Shown: positions 1-6,748 of the stretch, piece by piece | Position numbering within the stretch: the first letter of the stretch is position 1 | Layout of the letters: each line of letters begins with the position of its first letter | The notes under the pieces: model-generated | Told to the model about the DNA's origin: nothing | What the model saw: the letters and a program-made list of their open reading frames with translations, nothing else | Databases searched by the model: none | Position numbers and translations under genes: made by a program | From: Fen-1273 sp035516035 | Lineage (GTDB): Bacteria > Bacteroidota > Ignavibacteria > UBA10030 > UBA6906 | Direction: 5' to 3' | Assembly: GCA_035516035.1 (NCBI GenBank) | Contig: DATJAS010000001.1 | Location: forward strand, 1-16,712 | Length of the DNA stretch: 16,712 nucleotides

Positions 1-669
1 GTATTTCCCCGTCTTCAGGTCGCCGGAGGGGAGTATCAGGTTCGCGTTGGCGACGGCGTTGAACACGCCGGCGACGGGGAGCCCCATCGCCTGGAGCCGC
101 TCCTGGTTGAGCGTGACGTGGATCTCGCGGATCCTGCCCCCCAGGACCTGCGCCTGCGCCACGCCGGAGAGGTGTTCGATCTGCGGCTCGATCGTGTTGT
201 AGGCGAGGTCGTACAGGTCCCGCTCGTCCATGTCGGCGGAGACGGCGATGTTGCAGACCGGCTGGCTCGTGATGTCGAACCGGAGCGCCACGGGCGTGGT
301 GATCCCCGTGGGGAGCTGCGTCAGGATCCGGTTGACGTGCTGGACCACGTCCACGAGACCCACGTCCACGTTCGCGTCCCACGTGAAGTAGATGCGCGTG
401 GAGGAGATCCCTTCCCGCGTGGAGGAGACGACGTAGTCCACGTTGTTGGTGGAGGAGACCCCCCGCTCGATGATGCGCGTGACGGACTGCTCCATGTCGA
501 GGGGACCCGCGCCGGTATAGAACGTGATGACGGAGACGACCGGGACGGTGATGTTCGGCAGGAGGTCCACAGGGAGCTGCGTGAAGGAGACCAGCCCGAA
601 CACCAGGATGGTCATGGCGAAGAGGAACGTGGAAATGGGATAGCGGAGCGCGAGCCGTGTCAGCCACAT
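1..669 (-). CDS. RND efflux pump inner-membrane subunit (AcrB/HAE1-like), N-terminal part
   Basis: The frame is open from an ATG at 669 to the left edge, giving 223 codons; the rest of the gene (about 1000 residues in the family) lies outside. The start reads MWLTRLALRYPISTFLF, followed by one hydrophobic helix at about residues 10-30 (the first RND transmembrane segment). Then come LPVDLLPNI, the TGAGPLDMEQ stretch and IIERGVSST, which are typical of the first periplasmic porter subdomains of AcrB/MexB-type pumps, and NQERLQAMGL near the break. Such pumps sit in the inner membrane and use the proton gradient to expel lipophilic compounds. The start lies 15 nt after the stop of the adaptor gene, so the two form the usual adaptor-pump pair. 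I see no clear ribosome binding site. Being last in a catabolic cluster suggests export of substrate or toxic intermediates, but substrate cannot be read from this part. Confidence 0.93.
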   Translation of the reverse strand, partial: MWLTRLALRYPISTFLFAMTILVFGLVSFTQLPVDLLPNITVPVVSVITFYTGAGPLDMEQSVTRIIERGVSSTNNVDYVVSSTREGISSTRIYFTWDANVDVGLVDVVQHVNRILTQLPTGITTPVALRFDITSQPVCNIAVSADMDERDLYDLAYNTIEPQIEHLSGVAQAQVLGGRIREIHVTLNQERLQAMGLPVAGVFNAVANANLILPSGDLKTGKY

Positions 670-684
670 GGGGGAGGTCCCGTG

Positions 685-1803
685 TTATTGTTGCACAGTG
701 ACGGGGCCGTTCGGGCGGACGAAATTCTGCCCTGTCGTGATGATGTCCTCCTGGCCGTCCAGACCGGCGAGGATTTCCGTGCGGGAGTCCTGCTCTCCCC
801 CCGGGGTTACGCGTATGCGGCGCGCGGTGTCCTGCCTGGCCGCGTAGACGTACATCCCCTGGTCGTCCTTCAGGAGCGCCTGCGTGGGGAGCGTCAGGGC
901 GTTCTCGTGGCGGCCGACGTTGAGGGAGACGGTCGCGTACATGCCCGGGCGGAGCCGGTGATCACGGTTGGGGATGTCGACTTCCACGGCCATCGTGCGC
1001 GTCGCCAGGTCGACGGCCTCGGCGAATTTCGTGACGTGCCCGGTGAATGTCGTGCCGGGAAAGGCGTCCACGGACACGGTCGCCGGGATACCCGCCGTCA
1101 CCCGGGGGATGTCTTTTTCCAGGACGCTGATGATGATTTTCATCTCGTCCAGGTTCATCAGCGTGAACATCGTGGTGGAGAGCGCCGTCACGACCGCGCC
1201 CGGGTCGAGGAATCGCCTGGTGATCGTGCCGCCGAAGGGGGCGATGATCCGGGCGTAGTCGAGGTGCGTCGTCGCCACGTCGAGCGCGGCATCTGCCACC
1301 TTCATCGTTGCCTCGGCGTTTTCCAGGTCCTGCGCGGCCACGAGCTTCTGGTCGAAGAGGTCCCTGGTGCGCCGGTACGTCAGCCGTGCGTTGATCGCGG
1401 TTGCGGCGGCCTGCTGCCTCGTCTGGTAGAGCTCGGTGGTGTCGATGAGGGCGATGCGCTGTCCTGCGCGCACCGCCGTCCCCATGTCGCAGTAGACCCG
1501 GTCGAGCGTCCCGCTCACTTTGGCGTAGATGTTCGCCTGCTGGATCGGGACGACGTCGGCCGTGTACAGGAGGTTGTACATGACCGTCTGCCGGAGCGGG
1601 CGTTCCACTCTCACGACGGGAATGACCAGCCGGCGGATATCGGCCCCCGGGTCGCCCGACATCAGGCGCCAGGCCACGAGGGACAGGAGCACCAGGCCGA
1701 GCGCGGCCGCCGCGATGATGAATCTTCTCCGCCGCGCCGGCGGAGCGGACGGCGTGAGCGTCTGTGACGGGTCTGCCGGGTGCGTGGAACTCTCATGCAT
1801 CAT
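685..1803 (-). CDS. RND efflux periplasmic adaptor subunit (HlyD/MFP family)
   Basis: This 372-residue protein is of usual length for a membrane fusion protein joining an RND pump to an outer-membrane channel. Residues about 28-48 form one transmembrane anchor after an RRRR cluster; there is no lipobox, so it is probably an uncleaved anchored protein. A barrel-sandwich half (AKVSGTLDRVYCDMGTAVRAG, about 94-114) precedes a helical hairpin rich in Ala, Arg and Gln (about 125-185), the second sandwich half (IIAPFGGTITRRFLDPGAVV) and the beta-barrel with RLRPGMYATVSLNV. These are hallmark adaptor regions. It begins 6 nt after the stop of the SnoaL-like gene (two adjacent ATGs at 1803 and 1800; an AGG lies just upstream) and ends 15 nt before the pump gene. 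No TolC-like outer-membrane factor is present in the window. Confidence 0.94.
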   Translation of the reverse strand: MMHESSTHPADPSQTLTPSAPPARRRRFIIAAAALGLVLLSLVAWRLMSGDPGADIRRLVIPVVRVERPLRQTVMYNLLYTADVVPIQQANIYAKVSGTLDRVYCDMGTAVRAGQRIALIDTTELYQTRQQAAATAINARLTYRRTRDLFDQKLVAAQDLENAEATMKVADAALDVATTHLDYARIIAPFGGTITRRFLDPGAVVTALSTTMFTLMNLDEMKIIISVLEKDIPRVTAGIPATVSVDAFPGTTFTGHVTKFAEAVDLATRTMAVEVDIPNRDHRLRPGMYATVSLNVGRHENALTLPTQALLKDDQGMYVYAARQDTARRIRVTPGGEQDSRTEILAGLDGQEDIITTGQNFVRPNGPVTVQQ

Positions 1804-1809
1804 GCTGCC

Positions 1810-2211
1810 TCATTGTCGGTTAAGTATCGCCCGCACGGGCTCGTTGTCGGCGAACACCTGCCACCGGGCGATGAGGCCGTCGCGGATGTCCGCGCGGAGG
1901 GCGATCGGTATCTCCCACCTGTTTCCCGGCGGAAGCGCGCCTGAGGCCGCCACCGTCCCCGCGGCGCGGCCCGTCACGGCAACGACGTCCCCCCGCGGGA
2001 AGACGTCGACGACGGTGATCGTGTAGTCGGGGATCATGAAAAAATACGCGATCCATGCCTGGCGCATCTGTTCTTTCCCGCGCACGGTGCCGTCGAGCGA
2101 ATCGACGAACTCATGATCGGTCGTCATGAGGTTCGTGATCGAGGCGATCTCGTGGCGGTTGATGGCCCGGATGAATGCGAGGACGGTGTCCTGGGGAGAA
2201 AGCATCGGCAT
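1810..2211 (-). CDS. SnoaL-like / NTF2-like superfamily protein
   Basis: This is a small alpha+beta protein of 133 residues when started at the ATG at 2211, which lies 8 nt after the thiolase stop. The open frame extends upstream to 2277, but that would overlap the thiolase end, and the NTF2 fold begins just after 2211 (SPQDTVLAFIRAINRHE). The pattern is typical of the SnoaL/NTF2-like cone fold: an N-terminal helix with a NRHE stretch, LMTTDHEFVDSLDGTVRGKEQM, a WIAYFFMIPDYTITV stretch, and a C-terminal strand with IARWQVFADNEPVRAIL. Members include isomerases, cyclases, dehydratases and binding proteins, so chemistry cannot be assigned. Its place between thiolase and efflux genes suggests a role in handling a pathway intermediate. 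There is no clear ribosome binding site, so translation may depend on coupling with the thiolase. Confidence 0.82.
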   Translation of the reverse strand: MPMLSPQDTVLAFIRAINRHEIASITNLMTTDHEFVDSLDGTVRGKEQMRQAWIAYFFMIPDYTITVVDVFPRGDVVAVTGRAAGTVAASGALPPGNRWEIPIALRADIRDGLIARWQVFADNEPVRAILNRQ

Positions 2212-2219
2212 GGGGCGCG

Positions 2220-3434
2220 TTACTCTACTCTGAGGTTCTCCAGAATGACGGTGATCCCCTGCCCGACTCCGATGCACATTGTCGCCATTCCGTATTTGAC
2301 ACGTTCGCGGTGCATTGCGTTTAACAGCGTTGTCAGAATTCTCGTGCCGCTGGCGCCCAGCGGGTGGCCAAGCGCGATGGCCCCTCCGTACCGGTTGACG
2401 GCGGCGGCCGGGGCGCCCAGTTCCCGAATCACCGCCAGGGCCTGGGCCGCAAACGCCTCGTTCAGCTCGATTGCCCCGATGTCCCCCATGGAGAGCCCGG
2501 CCCTGCGGAGTGCGATGCGTGTCGCGGGGACCGGACCGATCCCCATTGTCCGCGGGTCGACCCCCGCCACCCCGGATGAGACGATGCGGGCGAGCGGCTC
2601 AAGGCCCGCTCTCACTGCCCGTGTCTCGTTCATCACGATGACGCCCGAGGCGCCGTCGTTCAGCGTGGATGAGTTGCCCGCGGTCACTGTTCCCCCCGGG
2701 CGGAACGCGGGCGGGAGCGCCGAGAGTTTCTCGATCGACGTGTCGGCCCGCGGGCCTTCGTCTTCTGCCACGCGGACCGGCCCCTGCTTTCCTCCCGGGA
2801 CGTCGAGAGGCGAGATTTCATCGGCGAAAACTCCCGCCTCGCGCGCGGCAACCGCCTTCCTGTGGCTCTCGAGCGCGAAGGCGTCCTGCTCCATGCGGCT
2901 GACGCGCCACCGGGCGGCAACGTTCTCCGCAGTTTCCCCCATCTTCTCGAGGGGGAAGAGCCGTTCCATCGCGGGGTTCGGGAAGCGCCATCCGAGGGCG
3001 GTGTCGTACGCGGTGACGGATCCGCTGCTTCGCGGGCCCTCCCGGGGAAGGGCGTACGGTGCGCGGCTCATGCTCTCGACTCCCCCGGCGATCACGGTGT
3101 CCGCGTCTCCCGTGCGGATGGCCCTGGCTGCCTGGACGACCGCTTCGAGGCTTGAGCCGCAGAGCCGGTTCACCGTGGCTGCAGGGACTGACGAGGGGAG
3201 CCCTGCCAGCAGGGCGCTCATTCTCCCGACGTTCCTGTTATCCTCCCCCGCCTGGTTGGTGCATCCCCAGAACACGTCGTCGACGGATGCGGGATCGACG
3301 CCGGAAACGTCAAGAAGCGAGCGCATCAGGCCCGCTCCCAGGTCGTCGGGCCTGACGCCGGCGAGCGCGCCCCCGAATCTCCCCACGGGGGTCCTGCGCG
3401 CACAGACGATCACTGCCCCGGCGGTGTCGGCCAC
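2220..3434 (-). CDS. 3-oxoadipyl-CoA / acetyl-CoA C-acyltransferase (thiolase, PaaJ/PcaF type)
   Basis: This 404-residue thiolase starts at a GTG at 3434, supported by an AGGAAGG ribosome binding site 8 nt upstream. All catalytic elements are present: nucleophile Cys92 in NRLCGSS, NEAFA at 325-329, His357 in GHPLGASG and Cys387 in CIGVGQG. Subfamily marks such as GRFGGALAGVRPDDLGA, NQAGEDNRNVGRM, LLAGLP and TALGWRFPNP match my memory of E. coli PaaJ and of PcaF much better than generic acetoacetyl-CoA thiolases. The expected reaction is CoA-dependent cleavage of 3-oxoadipyl-CoA to succinyl-CoA and acetyl-CoA, the last step of phenylacetate and beta-ketoadipate breakdown. I give no symbol because paaJ and pcaF types cannot be told apart here. 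It follows the DUF1573 gene by 13 nt and precedes the SnoaL-like gene by 8 nt. Confidence 0.95.
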   Translation of the reverse strand: MADTAGAVIVCARRTPVGRFGGALAGVRPDDLGAGLMRSLLDVSGVDPASVDDVFWGCTNQAGEDNRNVGRMSALLAGLPSSVPAATVNRLCGSSLEAVVQAARAIRTGDADTVIAGGVESMSRAPYALPREGPRSSGSVTAYDTALGWRFPNPAMERLFPLEKMGETAENVAARWRVSRMEQDAFALESHRKAVAAREAGVFADEISPLDVPGGKQGPVRVAEDEGPRADTSIEKLSALPPAFRPGGTVTAGNSSTLNDGASGVIVMNETRAVRAGLEPLARIVSSGVAGVDPRTMGIGPVPATRIALRRAGLSMGDIGAIELNEAFAAQALAVIRELGAPAAAVNRYGGAIALGHPLGASGTRILTTLLNAMHRERVKYGMATMCIGVGQGITVILENLRVE

Positions 3435-3447
3435 TGCACCCGCCTTC

Positions 3448-4146
3448 CTATTCAGTCTTCGCGCGGTGGACGCCGCCGTAGACCTGGATGTAGACCTCGG
3501 GTTGCCGCGCGTTGTTCGTGGTGACGAATACGCCGTCCGTGAGGAGGGGAGAGGGAGCCTCGGGCGTGAATTCGACCCGGATCTCGCCCGTCCCCCCGGG
3601 CGGGATCTCGCCGGAGGGGAGCTTCAGCACGAGTCCCTTGAGCTGCGTCCTGAACCCCGTCAGTGAAAGCGACGTCATCCCGTTGTTCGTCACGCCGAGC
3701 GTGACCGTGCTCAGTTTGCCCACCTCGGCATCCGGCAGTATGATGGACTGGGGGTTCAGCCCGATCTCGTCGATCACCACGGCGGTGAACTCGACAGTCG
3801 TCGCCCCGGACGTGTCGCCGTTTGAGTGGAGCGTCACCGTCTTGTGGATCGGGCCTGCGAAGTTCTTGGAATTGAACGTGATCTTCACCGCTCCCTTCCC
3901 CCCGGGGGGAACCTTCTCCGCGGTGGCCATTGCCCCCGTGCAGCCGCACGAGACGCCGATCGCTCCCATGACGAGCGTGTCGGTGCCGTCGTTCCGCAGC
4001 GTGAGCGTGCGCTCGATGACTTCGCCGCGGTAAATTCTCCCGAAATCCAGGTGTGTCCCCTCCACGACGACGAGCTTCGCCTGCGCGCACGCGACGGCCG
4101 GGAGGAGGAGCGCTGCAAGCAGCGACGGGATCACGCGTTGTGTCAT
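3448..4146 (-). CDS. Exported DUF1573 protein with two Ig-like repeats
   Basis: The protein has 232 residues from the ATG at 4146, which overlaps the previous stop codon by one base (TGATG); an adjacent in-frame GTG at 4149 is an alternative. A signal peptide covers about the first 22 residues (LLAALLLPAVACAQA). Cleavage after AQA is likely, though AVAC could act as a poor lipobox. Two related beta-sandwich units follow: one with LDFGRIYRGEVIERTLTLRN and the family's SCGCT motif, and a second after NPQSIILPDAEVGK with EIPPGGTGEIRVEFTPE. DUF1573 proteins are common in Bacteroidota and relatives and have no fixed function. Both Cys of SCGCT are kept. It lies between acyl-CoA genes, an odd place for an envelope protein, and may be a structural or binding partner at the cell surface; that is inference. 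Confidence 0.9.
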   Translation of the reverse strand: MTQRVIPSLLAALLLPAVACAQAKLVVVEGTHLDFGRIYRGEVIERTLTLRNDGTDTLVMGAIGVSCGCTGAMATAEKVPPGGKGAVKITFNSKNFAGPIHKTVTLHSNGDTSGATTVEFTAVVIDEIGLNPQSIILPDAEVGKLSTVTLGVTNNGMTSLSLTGFRTQLKGLVLKLPSGEIPPGGTGEIRVEFTPEAPSPLLTDGVFVTTNNARQPEVYIQVYGGVHRAKTE

Positions 4147-4913
4147 CACAGTGGCATGCCTTCAACGTTGTGTGAAAATGCGTTGCCTCTCCGTGCCAGG
4201 AGGGGGGCGGTGCGGTAGCGTTCCTCTCCCGTCGAGCGCTGCAGGCCTTCCAGGACGGCGCGGACGTGCCCGTAGCCGATCGCCGCTCCCCACTCCAGCG
4301 GGCCGCGCGGGTAATTCGTGCCGAGCTTCATCGCCGTGTCGATGTCGTCTCCAGGCGCAATGCGCTCCCCCAGCGCGAAGTGCGCCTCGTTCACGAGCAT
4401 GCAGAGGATCCGGGGGAGCACCATCCCCGGCGTATCCCCGACGATTGCCACCTCTTTGCCGATGGCGCGAAAAAACTCTCTCGCCGCGGCGATCACGACG
4501 GGCGCGACGGATGGCGCTCCCGCCAGCTCCACGAGCGATCCCCCGAGGAGCGTCGGGAGCGCGGCGATGCCGACCAGGCGGTGCCAGCCGGCGATCCAGC
4601 CGGACTGTTCCGCCACCGTGATCGCGGCCGAGGCGGACAGGAGCGGCGTCCCCTCCGGGAGCGCGCGGTCCATTGCACGGAGGTTCTTCCGCTTCGCCTC
4701 ACCCGACGTATTCGTCAGCTCAAGCGCGATCCGCGCGTCCCTCCGCGCGCCCAACGCGCGGCGGGCGCCCGCAGGGAGACGGCCCCCCGGAGCGGAATTG
4801 AAACGCACCTCCACGGTCATCCCCGCGGCGATGCAGGCGGCGGCGTACTCTTCGACCAGCGGCGATTCGCCCGCAATGAAGACGCCCCCCGGCCTCCCGG
4901 TGCGCCTAGCCAT
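4146..4913 (-). CDS. 3-hydroxyacyl-CoA dehydrogenase-like protein, probable pseudoenzyme
   Basis: This 255-residue protein is related to its intact neighbour but altered at key sites. The N-terminal region reads VFIAGESPLVEEYA where the NAD-binding GxGxxG loop should be. Aligned by constant spacing to the neighbour, catalytic His132 becomes Ala117, Asn182 becomes Pro167, the Ser is shifted or lost (S95/A96), and only the Glu (E129 in LVEL) remains. The C-terminal 3HCDH domain is well kept: DTPGMVLPRIL, VNEAHFALGE, DIDTAMKLGTNYPRGPLEWG. The frame is open throughout without stops, so it is a maintained gene, not a decayed copy. It overlaps the end of the intact dehydrogenase by 8 nt and its TGA overlaps the next ATG. 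A CoA-ester binding, scaffolding or heteromeric partner role is plausible; dehydrogenase activity looks unlikely. Confidence 0.85.
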   Translation of the reverse strand: MARRTGRPGGVFIAGESPLVEEYAAACIAAGMTVEVRFNSAPGGRLPAGARRALGARRDARIALELTNTSGEAKRKNLRAMDRALPEGTPLLSASAAITVAEQSGWIAGWHRLVGIAALPTLLGGSLVELAGAPSVAPVVIAAAREFFRAIGKEVAIVGDTPGMVLPRILCMLVNEAHFALGERIAPGDDIDTAMKLGTNYPRGPLEWGAAIGYGHVRAVLEGLQRSTGEERYRTAPLLARRGNAFSHNVEGMPL

Positions 4914-5736
4914 GGCGGTAGAACCCCCGCCCGGTTTTCCGCCCGAGCGTCCCCGCCTCTACCATCCGCCGCTGGATCGGGTGCGGCCTGAACCGCGGCT
5001 CGTGAAAGAACTGCTCGTACACCGATTGCGTGACGGCGAAGTTGACGTCGATCCCGACCAGGTCCATGAGCTCGAACGGGCCCATCCTGAACCCCCCGGA
5101 GAGACGTACGATCCGGTCGATCTCCTCCACGCTCGCTGCTCCCTCCCCCAGCAGGCGGAGGGCTTCGCCGTAGAACGGGCGCGCAACCCTGTTGACGATG
5201 AACCCGGGCGTGTCGGTGCAGAGTACAGGAGTCTTCCCCATGGCCCCGGCAAGTGTCCGCACCCGTTCGACAGTTGCCTCCGACGTCCTGCTCCCCCGCA
5301 CGATCTCCACGAGACGCATGCGGTGCGCCGGGTTGAAGAAATGCATGCCGACGACGGATTCGGGTCTCCGCGTGAGCGCGCCGATCGCCGTCACGGAGAG
5401 CGAGGATGTGTTCGTCGCCATCACTGCCCCGGGCGCGACGACGCGGTCGAGCGCCCGGAAGACCTCCCGTTTCACCGCCATGTCCTCGAACGCGGCCTCG
5501 ATCACGATATCGGCGGCGCCGATGTCGGCCAGGTCCCGCCTGGGCCGTATGTGCGAGAACGTCTCCGCTGCCTCACCGGGTCCCTTCCGCAGCCCGTCGG
5601 CGATCATTGTCATCGCCCGCGTGAGCGCCCCGGCGGAGAGATCGTAGAGGATGACCTCGAAGCCCGCTTCTGCGGCCACCCGGGCGATGCCCGAGCCCAT
5701 CGTGCCGGCACCGACGATGCCGACCGTCGTCGTCAT
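4906..5736 (-). CDS. 3-hydroxyacyl-CoA (3-hydroxybutyryl-CoA type) dehydrogenase
   Basis: This 276-residue enzyme has the usual length of single-domain Hbd/FadB2 proteins. The Rossmann loop GAGTMG is at residues 9-14, with an acidic YD at the end of the second strand (31-32), which favours NAD(H). The catalytic set Ser111 (NTSSLS), His132 (GMHFFNP), Glu144 (LVEIV) and Asn182 (GFIVNRV) shows the same spacing as known family members (21, 12 and 38 residues). The C-terminal domain ends in LGRKTGRGFYRHG, the family's terminal motif. It would oxidise a 3-hydroxyacyl-CoA such as 3-hydroxyadipyl-CoA to the 3-oxo form for the thiolase encoded nearby, so it is functionally PaaH-like, though E. coli PaaH is a longer fused form. 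It starts 7 nt after the stop of the diiron oxygenase and overlaps the next gene by 8 nt. Confidence 0.95.
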   Translation of the reverse strand: MTTTVGIVGAGTMGSGIARVAAEAGFEVILYDLSAGALTRAMTMIADGLRKGPGEAAETFSHIRPRRDLADIGAADIVIEAAFEDMAVKREVFRALDRVVAPGAVMATNTSSLSVTAIGALTRRPESVVGMHFFNPAHRMRLVEIVRGSRTSEATVERVRTLAGAMGKTPVLCTDTPGFIVNRVARPFYGEALRLLGEGAASVEEIDRIVRLSGGFRMGPFELMDLVGIDVNFAVTQSVYEQFFHEPRFRPHPIQRRMVEAGTLGRKTGRGFYRHG

Positions 5737-5743
5737 GGAAGAG

Positions 5744-6589
5744 TCAACCGGATATCACCGCGTCGTCGGGAACCCGTTCCCAGTCGGGGGTCCAGCGGGG
5801 AATCACCAGCCCCCACGCCTCCGCTTTTTCCCTGACCTCCTTTTCGAAATCGACGCGCACCTGGTGGTTGTCCCGCACCTTGAGCCCCAGCGCCCGGTAC
5901 CGGGCGTTCTTTGTCGAGCCGGGCCTGCCGAATATTGCCATGACGCGGGGCCACCAGAGCTCGAGCGATGCCTGGATCGCCGGCCGCGTCGGCGCCCCGA
6001 GCGCGAGTCGCTTGACCCAGTAGTCGCCGTGGGCGATATGCGTCTGCTCTTCCTTGAATATCCTGTCGATCTCCCGGCGCCATGGACCGTAGGAGGACTG
6101 TCTCACGTCCTCGAGCTGGTGGCCGGCCCCCCGGTCCATCAGGAAATTGAACATCACGAAGTCGGGCCAGGAATCGATAGGGTAGTAGAAGATGTTTACC
6201 CGCTTGTCCGTGCCCGCGCGCGTTGCGCCGAGGTCGGTCTGTCCCTCCACGCGAAACGTGAAGTCAAACTGCTCCACGTAGTCGTCCACGGGGACGCCGA
6301 TGTCTTCCAGGAGACGGTACATCGCCCTGCCGTGCCGCACCTCGTCCCTGACGATCTGCGAGACGACGAGCTTCTCTTCCGTGGTGGGCGCCTTCATGAT
6401 CCACGGGACGTACCCGAAGCCCCCGGCAAGCTCCGAATCCGCTTGCTGCGTCATCAGGTTCGTGAGGAGGTCGAAGTACTCGTCGCTCATCTCGTCGACC
6501 GACTCGATCGATTCCTTCCGCGCGAGCTTCTGCTGCATGGTCGTCTCTCGATCGGCGGCCTGCCGCGTCGCGCCCGGGGGTGTCTTCAT
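5744..6589 (-). CDS. PaaA-like diiron oxygenase (phenylacetyl-CoA epoxidase alpha-subunit family)
   Basis: This 281-residue ferritin-like protein belongs to the PaaA/PaaC family (PF05138). All six diiron ligands are placed as in E. coli PaaA: Glu53 (DSELAG), Glu83 and His86 (RDEVRHG), Asp152 (FLMDRG), Glu181 and His184 (KEEQTH). The intervals 53-83, 83-86, 152-181 and 181-184 equal those recalled for E. coli PaaA (42, 72, 75, 126, 155, 158). Only the H86-D152 interval is about 15 residues longer, owing to an insertion near 108-125. SSYGPWRREIDRIFKEEQ is close to the PaaA core. BoxB-type benzoyl-CoA epoxidases share the ligands but are near 470 residues. Expected role: O2-dependent epoxidation of an aromatic CoA thioester, needing a reductase and usually a PaaC partner not found here. 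The start at 6589 has a strong GAGGAGG site 4 nt upstream and a candidate promoter. Confidence 0.88.
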   Translation of the reverse strand: MKTPPGATRQAADRETTMQQKLARKESIESVDEMSDEYFDLLTNLMTQQADSELAGGFGYVPWIMKAPTTEEKLVVSQIVRDEVRHGRAMYRLLEDIGVPVDDYVEQFDFTFRVEGQTDLGATRAGTDKRVNIFYYPIDSWPDFVMFNFLMDRGAGHQLEDVRQSSYGPWRREIDRIFKEEQTHIAHGDYWVKRLALGAPTRPAIQASLELWWPRVMAIFGRPGSTKNARYRALGLKVRDNHQVRVDFEKEVREKAEAWGLVIPRWTPDWERVPDDAVISG

Positions 6590-6593
6590 GCGG

Positions 6594-6600
6594 CCTCCTC
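6594..6600 (-). promoter_or_regulatory. Strong ribosome binding site of the diiron oxygenase gene
   Basis: GAGGAGG on the minus strand lies 4 nt before the ATG at 6589. It is the best Shine-Dalgarno match in the window and fixes this start over the inner ATG near 6538. Most other genes of the cluster have weaker sites, so this gene may be translated independently and strongly. Confidence 0.7.
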
Positions 6601-6633
6601 ATTTGGTAATGAACGGTCCCATGCTTCACAAAA

Positions 6634-6662
6634 AAAATAGAAAGAAAACGTCCGATAGTCAA
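6634..6662 (-). promoter_or_regulatory. Candidate internal promoter before the diiron oxygenase gene
   Basis: On the minus strand TTGACT (6662-6657), a 17-nt spacer and TATTTT (6639-6634) form a sigma-70-like promoter. Counted another way, TTG is followed by 20 nt and then TATTTTTT, the same layout as the two other candidate promoters here. The expected start is near 6627, about 37 nt before the ATG. It sits directly beyond the hairpin cluster that follows the upstream isomerase gene. The -10 lies in a T-rich tract, so a chance match is possible. Confidence 0.5.
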
Positions 6663-6663
6663 C

Positions 6664-6748
6664 GGCGCCTGTGGCGCCAGAGGCGTCACCGAAGGCGCCG
6701 CCCATCGCTGTCATTGCGAGCGGCGCCTCTGGCGCCGCGAAGCAATCT
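6664..6748. repeat. REP-like palindromic element, copy 1
   Basis: Five GGCGCC palindromes occur in 73 nt (6664, 6673, 6694, 6722, 6731). They form GGCGCC-TGT-GGCGCC (6664-6678) and a perfect 7-bp hairpin CGGCGCC-TCT-GGCGCCG (6721-6737). The second hairpin is flanked by GTCATTGCGAG (6710-6720) and CGAAGCAATCT (6738-6748), whose ATTGC/GCAAT ends pair. The same 13-nt GTCATTGCGAGCG, the same stem and the GCAATCT end recur in copy 2 at 16420-16535. The right end overlaps the TAG stop of the PaaG-like gene. This ATTGCGAG/GAAGCAAT type resembles dispersed REP-like families seen in many bacterial genomes; the family assignment is from memory. Confidence 0.75.

Noticed and set aside
118..1767. Long plus-strand open frame opposite the efflux genes
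   Set aside because: It is rich in Arg, Gly, Asp and His with no recognisable domain. It lies antisense to clear RND pump and adaptor genes, as is common in GC-rich DNA.
2113..3666. 517-codon plus-strand open frame
   Set aside because: It is low-complexity Ser/Ala/Arg/Pro sequence antisense to the complete thiolase and has no family motifs.
4146..4913. Decayed (pseudogene) reading of the second dehydrogenase
   Set aside because: There is no frameshift or internal stop, its C-terminal domain is well kept and its junctions overlap neighbours, so I treat it as a working gene with lost catalytic residues.
4318..5835. 505-codon plus-strand open frame
   Set aside because: It is antisense to the two dehydrogenase-family genes, which have full motifs and proper junctions; its own translation is not protein-like.
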